From contig NZ_JACABA010000001.1 of the NCBI RefSeq assembly GCF_013377015.1, forward strand, positions 269,554 to 333,553: a stretch of 64,000 nt of DNA. The letters run 5' to 3'. The notes under the pieces are model-generated. The model saw nothing but the letters and a program-made list of their open reading frames with translations, was not told the DNA's origin and ran no database searches. This document shows positions 56,865 through 64,000 of the stretch, in pieces. Every line of letters begins with the position of its first letter. The first letter of the stretch is position 1. Position numbers and translations under genes: made by a program. The DNA comes from Rhodopseudomonas sp. (GTDB lineage Bacteria > Pseudomonadota > Alphaproteobacteria > Rhizobiales > Xanthobacteraceae).

Positions 56865-57110
56865 ATGGTTCCCTTCTTCGTGCAGTTCAAATGCAAGCTC
56901 GGCCAGTCCTATGCGGTCGCGAACGCGATCGCCGAGGCCGAGATCGCGTCTGAGATCTATTCGACGGCGGGCGACTACGATCTGCTGGTGAAATTCTACG
57001 TCGATCGCGACACCGACATCGGCCATTTCATCAACGAGAAGATCCAGGTCATCCCTGGGATCCAGGACACCCACACCATCATCACCTTCAAGGCGTTCGG
57101 GTCGCGGTAA
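56865..57110 (+). CDS. stand-alone Lrp/AsnC ligand-binding (RAM) domain protein
   Basis: MVPFFVQFKCKLGQSYAVANAIAEAEIASEIYSTAGDYDLLVKFYVDRDTDIGHFINEKIQVIPGIQDTHTIITFKAFGSR; no HTH. Confidence 0.9.
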   Translation: MVPFFVQFKCKLGQSYAVANAIAEAEIASEIYSTAGDYDLLVKFYVDRDTDIGHFINEKIQVIPGIQDTHTIITFKAFGSR

Positions 57111-57125
57111 GCGCCGCTGACGCAT

Positions 57126-58064
57126 TTAGCCGTTCTTGCGCGGCGGTCGCGGCGGGCGCGGCGGTCCATCGACCGCAGGCAGCGATTTGAGATAGGCCGC
57201 CATCGCCGCGCGATCCGCAGCGCTCAATTGCGAGGTGTTGCGGATCACCCGCGCCATCGAGCCGCCAGCGCTGTCATTATTCGGCGTGGTTCCGGTCTCA
57301 AGGAAGTAGGCGAGATCCTCCTCGCTCCAGTCCTTCAGGCCCTTCTGGGTGATGTTCGGCACCCAGCCCTCGCCTTCCGGATTGGGACCGCCGGCAAAGC
57401 GTTGTGCTTCGACAATGCCGCCGAGGCCATTGCGCGGGCTGTGGCATTCGGCGCAATGGCCGAGACTGTTGACCAGATAGGCTCCGCGATTCCATTGCGA
57501 GGAGCGTCCGGGATCCGGCGTGAACGGCTTGCCGTCGAGAAACAGCAGCTTCCATATCCCGACGGCGCGGCGGATGTTGAACGGGAACGGCAACTCATGG
57601 CCAGGCGCCCGGCCGGACACCGCCGGCAAAGTCTTCAGGTAGGCGAACAGGTCGCGGATGTCGTCCAGCCGGGCGTGCTGGTAGGAACCATAGGGGAACG
57701 CGGGGTAGTAATGGGCGCCGGCGGGAGAAGTGCCCTCGATCACCGCGGTGACGAAATCGGCCTCGCTCCAGCGACCGATGCCATCCACCGGGTCGGGCGA
57801 AATATTCGGCACGTGAAAGGTGCCGAAGGGCGACGGAATCGCCAGACCGCCGCCCAGCTTGGTGCGGTCGGGTTGCCCCAGGGTGGCGTGGCAGGACGAA
57901 CAGCCTGCGGCGTTGAAGACCGTCAGTCCCTTCGCCGGAACCGAGAGGCGCGGTGGGAGTTGCATTTGGGCTATCGTCAGCGGGGCGGTCAACCACCAGA
58001 ACGCGGCGACGCCGACGATAGCGACAACACTGACCGCCAGAACAAGGTTTCTCGCCACATTCAA
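57126..58064 (-). CDS. membrane-anchored diheme cytochrome c
   Basis: N-terminal TM; two CxxCH motifs (CSSCH, CAECH) with VFNAAGCSSCHATLGQPDRTKLGGGLAIPSPFGTFHVPNISPD and LVNSLGHCAECHSPRNGLGG. Confidence 0.92.
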   Translation of the reverse strand: MNVARNLVLAVSVVAIVGVAAFWWLTAPLTIAQMQLPPRLSVPAKGLTVFNAAGCSSCHATLGQPDRTKLGGGLAIPSPFGTFHVPNISPDPVDGIGRWSEADFVTAVIEGTSPAGAHYYPAFPYGSYQHARLDDIRDLFAYLKTLPAVSGRAPGHELPFPFNIRRAVGIWKLLFLDGKPFTPDPGRSSQWNRGAYLVNSLGHCAECHSPRNGLGGIVEAQRFAGGPNPEGEGWVPNITQKGLKDWSEEDLAYFLETGTTPNNDSAGGSMARVIRNTSQLSAADRAAMAAYLKSLPAVDGPPRPPRPPRKNG

Positions 58065-58196
58065 TCCGTCGTTATTGCGCTGGGTCGCCGATGCAAATCA
58101 GGCGACAATTTGCGCGTTTCGAGTGCCCCGCGGGAATATTCCCCGCGCGACATTGTTAGCAGTCGTCACGAGCAGAACACCAACAGGGAGAAGACC

Positions 58197-58628
58197 ATGT
58201 CAAAGACCAGGAAGATTGCCGGCGCGATCGCGCTCGGTGCCATCATGATCGCGGCCGGTCCGGCCTTGGCCGACAAGATGGCGATGAAGGCGACCCTTAA
58301 CGGCGCATCCGAAGTGCCCCCCAATACCACCGCCGGCAAGGGCACTGCCGACGTCAATTACGACACCGCGTCCAAGATGCTGAGCTGGAAAGTGACATAT
58401 TCCGGCCTGACCGGCCCCGCAACCGCCGCGCATTTCCATGGCCCGGCTGAAGCCGGCAAGAATGCCGGCGTCGCCGTGCCGATCCCGGATATTGCCAAGA
58501 GCCCGGCTGAAGGCTCCGCCACCCTGACGGATGCGCAGGCCGCCGACCTGATGGCAGGCAAATACTACGTCAACATCCATACCGAAGCCAATAAGGGCGG
58601 CGAAATCCGCGGCCAAGTCACCAAGTAA
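58197..58628 (+). CDS. CHRD-domain secreted protein
   Basis: Signal peptide; MKATLNGASEVPPNTTAGKGTADVNYDTASKMLSWKVTYSGLTGPATAAHFHGPAEAGKNAGVAVPI...YYVNIHTEANKGGEIRGQV. Confidence 0.92.
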   Translation: MSKTRKIAGAIALGAIMIAAGPALADKMAMKATLNGASEVPPNTTAGKGTADVNYDTASKMLSWKVTYSGLTGPATAAHFHGPAEAGKNAGVAVPIPDIAKSPAEGSATLTDAQAADLMAGKYYVNIHTEANKGGEIRGQVTK

Positions 58629-58719
58629 GTCGGCCTGGTGTAAGCAGAATTCTCGGGGGCGAACGTTCCGCGTTCGTCCCCTTTTCGTCCTACCTAAATG
58701 TGGCTTGTCCGGTCTGCCG

Positions 58720-59169
58720 CTACCTCAATTTGAGGCGGTAAGTCTCGTGGCAATCGTTGCAGCGATCGTTGATCTCGGTGTAGGCGGCTTTGAGGCTGGC
58801 GACGTCCTTGATCTTGCCCTTGGCGTCGTTGATCGCCTTGGTGACCGGCGGAATCTTGGAATCAAAATCAGCTTTGTTCTGCCAGATCTTTGGCGACGAG
58901 CCGTAGTCCCCGCCGAACACGTCTTCCTTGGGATTGACCGCGAACACGGTCGCGATCTTGCCGACACTCTCTTCGAGTTGAACGAGCGCGGCGTCGATCG
59001 CCGCCTGATCGTAGGGAGACTGGCCCCTGACGGTGCGGGAGATCACCCCGTAGAGGTATTTCGCTTGAGTCCGCATCAGATTGTCTTGCTGAACGGCAAG
59101 ATCCTGCTGCGCCATCACCGCGCCGGCACTGAGCAACAATGCTCCGGCGAGAACACCTCTGAATAGCAT
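58720..59169 (-). CDS. cytochrome c'/c556-family protein
   Basis: Signal peptide; QQDNLMRTQAKYLYGVISRTVRGQSPYDQAAIDAALVQLEESVGKIATVF...INDRCNDCHETYRLKLR with C-terminal CNDCH haem motif. Confidence 0.92.
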   Translation of the reverse strand: MLFRGVLAGALLLSAGAVMAQQDLAVQQDNLMRTQAKYLYGVISRTVRGQSPYDQAAIDAALVQLEESVGKIATVFAVNPKEDVFGGDYGSSPKIWQNKADFDSKIPPVTKAINDAKGKIKDVASLKAAYTEINDRCNDCHETYRLKLR

Positions 59170-59283
59170 CCATCCACTCCGTGCTGACGATGGCGGCGGG
59201 CACCATGCCCTCGCACGCCATTTTCCAGCTTAGCAATTAACCCCGATGCCACAGAGGTATTCCCGTGGCGCGGCGTCACCTTG

Positions 59284-61590
59284 TCACAGCCGATGCTGAC
59301 GCTCGTGCTCGCGGATCGCCATCCACACCCGTTCGGGTGTCGCCGGCATGTCGATGTGGTCGATCCTGTATTCGCGATACAGACCGTCGATGATGGCATT
59401 GACCACCGCCGGACACGAGCCGATCGCGCCGGCCTCGCCCGCGCCCTTGACGCCGAGCGGGTTGGTTTTACACGGCACATTGTGGGTCTCGAAAGTGATC
59501 GGCGTACCGTCTGCGGCGCGCGGCACCGCGTAGTCCATGAACGTCCCAGTGACCAGCTGGCCGTCCTCCGGGTCGTAATACGCCCGCTCCATCAGGGCCT
59601 GGCCGATGCCCTGCATCGTGCCGCCATGGACCTGGCCGGCGAGCAGCAGCGGATTCAGCGTCACACCGAAATCGTCGACGATGACGTAGTTGACGATCGC
59701 GATCTTGCCGGTGGCGGGGTCGATCTCGACTTCCACCAGATGGGTGCCGTTCGGGAAGGTGCCATCGGCGCTGGAGAATTTTTCGCTGGCGTTCAGCTTC
59801 GCCGGATCGACGCCGGGACGCTTGGCGAGATCGGCGAAGGAGATCGCGCGGTCGGTGCCCGCGATCCGCACCGTGCCGTCGCTGATCTCCAGATCGGCCG
59901 CGCTGGTTTCCAGCGCATCGGCGGCGATCTCCTTGAGGCTGGCGCCGAGCTTGCGGGTCGCGCGCTGGACGCTGACGCCGCCGGACGGAATCGATGCCGA
60001 CCCGCCGGTGCCGAGCCCGGTGGCGATCTTGTCGGTGTCACCCTGCAGGATGTGGACACGCTCCGGCGCCAGTCCGAACTGTTCGGCGATCAGCTGCGCA
60101 TAGGCGGTCTGGTGGCCCTGCCCGCTCGACTGGGTGCCGATCAGGATAGTGACATCGCCATTGGGGTCGAGCGCGACATTGGCGGTCTCCTCGCCCATCG
60201 TGCCGCAGACTTCGACATAGGAGGCCAACCCGATGCCACGCACCACGCCGAGCTTCTTCGCCGCCTTGGCACGCTTGGGAAACTCCTTCCAGTTTCCAAT
60301 CTCCATCGCCCGCTTCAGGTGCGCGGCGAAATCGCCGGAATCGTAGACCTTGCCGGTGGCGGTCTTGTACGGCATCGCCCGCGGCGCGATGAAATTCTTG
60401 CGCCGGATCGCGTCCGGCATCATCCCGAGCTTGCGCGCCGCCGCATCGACCAGGCGCTCGACCACATAGGCGGCTTCGGGGCGGCCGGCGCCGCGATAGG
60501 CGTCGACCGGCACGGTGTTGGTGAACACTGTGCGCACCCGGCAATGGAATGTCTGGATGTCGTACAGTCCCGGCAACATGCCGGCGCCGCCGTGCGGAAT
60601 GTAGGGGCCGAAGGTCGACAGATACGCGCCCATGTCGCCGATCAGGTCGACGTCCATGGCAAGAAATTTGCCGTCCTCGGCCAGCGCCATCCGCGCGGTG
60701 GTGACGTTGTCGCGGCCCTGGGCGTCACCAACGAAATGATCGGCGCGGTCCGCGGTCCAGCGGATCGTCCTGCGCAGCTTCTTGGCGGCCACCGCAATCA
60801 GCGCGTATTCGCGGTACGGAAACAGCTTGGTGCCGAAACCGCCGCCGACGTCGGGGCAGATCACCCGCATATTCTCGACCGGAATCTTCAGCACGTTCTG
60901 GCACAGGATATCGCGCAGCCGGTGGCTGCCCTGGCTGCCGATCGTCAGCGTCAGATGATCGCGCTTGGCGTCGTATTCGCAGACCGCCGCGCGGGTTTCC
61001 ATGTAGTTGGTGATGATGCGCGGATTGACGATCCTGATTTCGGCCACCGCGTGGGCCTTGGCGAACACCGCATCGACGGCCTTCTTGTCGCCGATCGGCA
61101 CGTCGAACAGCACGTTGCCGGCATGATCCGGCCAGACCTGCGGCGCGCCCGGCTTCACCGCATTGGCGGCACCGACCGCCGCGGGCAGCGGCGTCCATTC
61201 CACCGCGATTGCCTCCAGCGCGTCCCGCGCCTGCGGCAGCGTCTGCGCCACCACAAACGCCACCGCGTCGCCGACGTGGCGAACCTCGTCGCTGGCCAGG
61301 ATCGGATATTCCGGACCGGTGAACGGGTTGTCCGGCAGGTTGAACAGACATGGCAGGCCGCCAAGATGCTTGACGTCGACGGCGGTCAGGATCGCGAGCA
61401 CGCCAGGCAGGCTGCGCGCGGCCGTGGCGTCCAGGCTGAATTTCGCGTGCGCGTGCGGCGAGCGCAGCATCAGCGCGTGCGCTGCTGCCTGCGGCGCGTG
61501 ATCATCGGTGTAACGGCCTTTGCCGCGAATCAGCGCATCGTCTTCCTTGCGCAGGACGCTTTGGCCAACGCCGAACTTGATGGGAGCCAT
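59284..61590 (-). CDS. xanthine dehydrogenase/CoxL-family molybdopterin-binding large subunit (form II-like)
   Basis: [67 protein letters not shown]...[30 protein letters not shown]...[11 protein letters not shown]...[20 protein letters not shown]. Confidence 0.92.
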   Translation of the reverse strand: MAPIKFGVGQSVLRKEDDALIRGKGRYTDDHAPQAAAHALMLRSPHAHAKFSLDATAARSLPGVLAILTAVDVKHLGGLPCLFNLPDNPFTGPEYPILASDEVRHVGDAVAFVVAQTLPQARDALEAIAVEWTPLPAAVGAANAVKPGAPQVWPDHAGNVLFDVPIGDKKAVDAVFAKAHAVAEIRIVNPRIITNYMETRAAVCEYDAKRDHLTLTIGSQGSHRLRDILCQNVLKIPVENMRVICPDVGGGFGTKLFPYREYALIAVAAKKLRRTIRWTADRADHFVGDAQGRDNVTTARMALAEDGKFLAMDVDLIGDMGAYLSTFGPYIPHGGAGMLPGLYDIQTFHCRVRTVFTNTVPVDAYRGAGRPEAAYVVERLVDAAARKLGMMPDAIRRKNFIAPRAMPYKTATGKVYDSGDFAAHLKRAMEIGNWKEFPKRAKAAKKLGVVRGIGLASYVEVCGTMGEETANVALDPNGDVTILIGTQSSGQGHQTAYAQLIAEQFGLAPERVHILQGDTDKIATGLGTGGSASIPSGGVSVQRATRKLGASLKEIAADALETSAADLEISDGTVRIAGTDRAISFADLAKRPGVDPAKLNASEKFSSADGTFPNGTHLVEVEIDPATGKIAIVNYVIVDDFGVTLNPLLLAGQVHGGTMQGIGQALMERAYYDPEDGQLVTGTFMDYAVPRAADGTPITFETHNVPCKTNPLGVKGAGEAGAIGSCPAVVNAIIDGLYREYRIDHIDMPATPERVWMAIREHERQHRL

Positions 61591-61779
61591 CGGATCTCCG
61601 GTTACCTTGCTGGTTTCGGCTATCTTGCAGCGGATCGGGAGCCGGCGCAAACCGTTCGCATTGGTCGCAGACCGATGCCAATCGCCGCCCGCAATGAAAA
61701 AGGTGCACCGGATCCCCGATGCACCTTGTTCTTGTTTCAGATTGTCACGATCTTACCGTCGACGGTCGGCGAGCGAAGA

Positions 61780-62061
<282 letters not shown>

Positions 62062-62500
62062 CTAGGATTCTCCCGGTCTTGTTGAGCATCGACGCCGACA
62101 AATATTCTCACCGATCAAGCCGTGAAAATGTCAGGGCGCCTCATATGGGTCGAAATTAATAGCGACTTGGTTCGTGGCCGTCGAAAAGATTATGATCAAG
62201 CAACGGTTTCGGTCAAGCAGTGAATGATTGTGAGCTAGCGCACACTCCCCTGAACGCGAAAATCCTACCGTGTTTGCACCGCACTATATGCTGGCGCAGC
62301 GATGGTCTTCCGCGCCGCACGCCCCGTCGTTCAGCATCGGAACCAAAGATATGTTCAAGCACCGGCCAATCGCTATATTGGGGAACAATTGAATATCGAC
62401 ACAATCGCACCGACATCTTGCATCTTGCGTGGATCCTCCGCGGCCCGGCGACAGCTTCTCCACCCAGCGTGGCCGGGAACTCTCCTTCAGAAAACGGCCA

Positions 62501-64000
62501 ATGTCCAAACAGCACACTTATGTCCTCGGTTTGAACACTTATGATCACGACGTCAGCGCCTGCCTGCTGCGCGACGGCGAGATTGCATTCGGCATCATGA
62601 AAGAACGCATCACGCGGGAAAAACACGCCAGTGGCTTTTACAAGCGGGCGATCGACTATTGCCTCGAGGCCGAGGGCATCACTCTGGACGACATCGATCT
62701 GGTGGTCCGCAATTGCTACATCCTGCCGGTGCCGGAGATGGAAGATCGGCTGGTTTATCAGGACATGCCGGGGTTTCTGCCGGAGTATGAACGCGGCGAC
62801 GCCTTCAAGCATCCCTGGTTTCGGGCCAACTCCAACAAGATCGTGACGATCTCGCACCATCTGGCGCACGCCTACAGCGCGTTCGCGGTCTCGCCATTCG
62901 ACGAAGGTGTGGTGATGATCGTCGACGGCGTCGGGAGCTACCGCTCCGACGTCGACGAGACCTTTCCGGCCACCGACACCGCGTCGCCGCTCGCGCGCGA
63001 ATCCGAGAGCTATTACAAGTTCAGCGGCACCAAGCTCGAATGCCTGAAAAAGGTCTGGATGGAGCCCGACCGCGGCTTCCTCAGCGACGAGTTCTACAAC
63101 ATGCCGGGCCTCGGCGCGCTGTACAGCCGCGCCTCCAGCTACGTCTTCGGCGACTGGAACAAGTGCGGCGAGCTGATGGGGCTTGCGCCCTACGGCCGGC
63201 GCGAGCAGATCAAGCCGCTGATGGAGATTGTCGACAACATCTTGACCGTGCCGCGCTGGACGCCGGAATTCAACCAGCCCTACATCATGGACAGCCCGGG
63301 CAAGTGGGAAGACAGCGCCTCGATGCGGCACTGGGAGGACATGGCCTGGCGCGTGCAGGACGATACCGAAAAGGTGCTGCTGGCGCGGGCGCGCTGGCTG
63401 CGCGAAACCACCGGCGCGAAGAACCTCTGCATTGCCGGCGGCGTGGCGCTGAACTGCGTCGCCAACGGCCGACTCGCACGCGAGGCCGGATTCGAGAACG
63501 TCTGGATTCAGCCCGCCGCGGGCGACGACGGCATTGCGATCGGCTGCGCCTATTACGGTCACCTCGTGGTCCAGGGCAAGCCGCGCGCCTTCGAGATGAA
63601 GCACGCTTATCTGGGCAAGAGCTATCCCGAAGCCGACATCAAGGCGGCCACCGAGAAGATGCTGGTCAAGGTCCAGATCGACGTGGTGCGCAGCGACAAT
63701 ATCTGCGCCGACACTGCCAAACTGCTGGCGGACCAGAAGGTCATCGGCTGGTTCCAGGCCGGTTCGGAATTCGGGCCGCGCGCGCTCGGCAATCGCAGCC
63801 TGCTCGCCGACCCGCGCCAGCCGGAAATGAAGGATATTCTCAACAGCCGGGTTAAGCATCGCCAGCCGTTCCGGCCGTTCGCTCCGATCGTGCTGGCCGA
63901 GCGGGCCGATGAGATATTCGAAGGCAGGGGGAACTCGCCGTTCATGCTGATGGCCAAGACTGTCCGCCCGGAATGGCGCGACAAGATCCCGGCGGTCGTC
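62501..64000 (+). CDS. NodU/CmcH-family carbamoyltransferase (truncated by window edge; absent from the supplied ORF track)
   Basis: Read directly: MSKQHTYVLGLNTYDHDVSACLLRDGEIAFGIMKERITREKHASGFYKRAIDYCLEAEGITLDDIDLV...ISHHLAHAYSAFAVSPFDEGVVMIVDGVGSY...NLCIAGGVALNCVANGRLAREAGFENVWIQPAAGDDGIAIGCAYYG...FGPRALGNRSLLADPRQPEMKDILNSRVKHRQPFRPFAP; 500 codons open to base 64000. Confidence 0.93.
   Translation, partial: MSKQHTYVLGLNTYDHDVSACLLRDGEIAFGIMKERITREKHASGFYKRAIDYCLEAEGITLDDIDLVVRNCYILPVPEMEDRLVYQDMPGFLPEYERGDAFKHPWFRANSNKIVTISHHLAHAYSAFAVSPFDEGVVMIVDGVGSYRSDVDETFPATDTASPLARESESYYKFSGTKLECLKKVWMEPDRGFLSDEFYNMPGLGALYSRASSYVFGDWNKCGELMGLAPYGRREQIKPLMEIVDNILTVPRWTPEFNQPYIMDSPGKWEDSASMRHWEDMAWRVQDDTEKVLLARARWLRETTGAKNLCIAGGVALNCVANGRLAREAGFENVWIQPAAGDDGIAIGCAYYGHLVVQGKPRAFEMKHAYLGKSYPEADIKAATEKMLVKVQIDVVRSDNICADTAKLLADQKVIGWFQAGSEFGPRALGNRSLLADPRQPEMKDILNSRVKHRQPFRPFAPIVLAERADEIFEGRGNSPFMLMAKTVRPEWRDKIPAVV

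Noticed and set aside
62213-63859. 548-aa minus-strand ORF over the carbamoyltransferase
   Set aside because: Antisense shadow of the edge-truncated plus-strand carbamoyltransferase.

Overview
The window is about 64 kb of high-GC alphaproteobacterial chromosome. Gene content and order suggest a Rhodopseudomonas/Bradyrhizobium-type Hyphomicrobiales genome (inference; no search was run). Left third: part of a DEAD-box helicase, dksA, then a flagellar block (fliX, flgI, a flgJ-type rod protein, a FlgN-like protein, flaF, flbT, two ~750-aa flagellins, flgL, flgK, flgE). Next come an HlyD/fused-ABC/ABC-2 export operon divergent from a TetR gene, msrB, an FAD oxidoreductase, sixA, uspA, hicAB, a DUF892 protein, an SGNH hydrolase, an L,D-transpeptidase, a ferredoxin/FNR pair and an HPt protein. 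A giant 1971-aa coiled-coil membrane protein follows, then a modA-like gene, an Mla-type (MCE) transporter, and assorted metabolic genes (epimerase, MFS, threonine dehydratase, GT4, metallophosphoesterase, PmtA-like methyltransferase, thiD, cytochromes c, CHRD, CoxL-like). A NodU-type carbamoyltransferase runs off the right edge. The two most interesting signals are: (i) an ORF-poor segment at about 44.88-45.40 kb with a near-consensus sigma-70 promoter whose predicted start coincides with the first of many perfect stems, including a 14-bp long-range helix enclosing hairpins; this is a candidate undescribed large structured RNA or dispersed element; (ii) the 1971-aa protein with exact 22-aa and 12 x 44-aa (11-mer based) repeats, which looks like the polar-growth ring protein GPR/RgsE of Rhizobiales.
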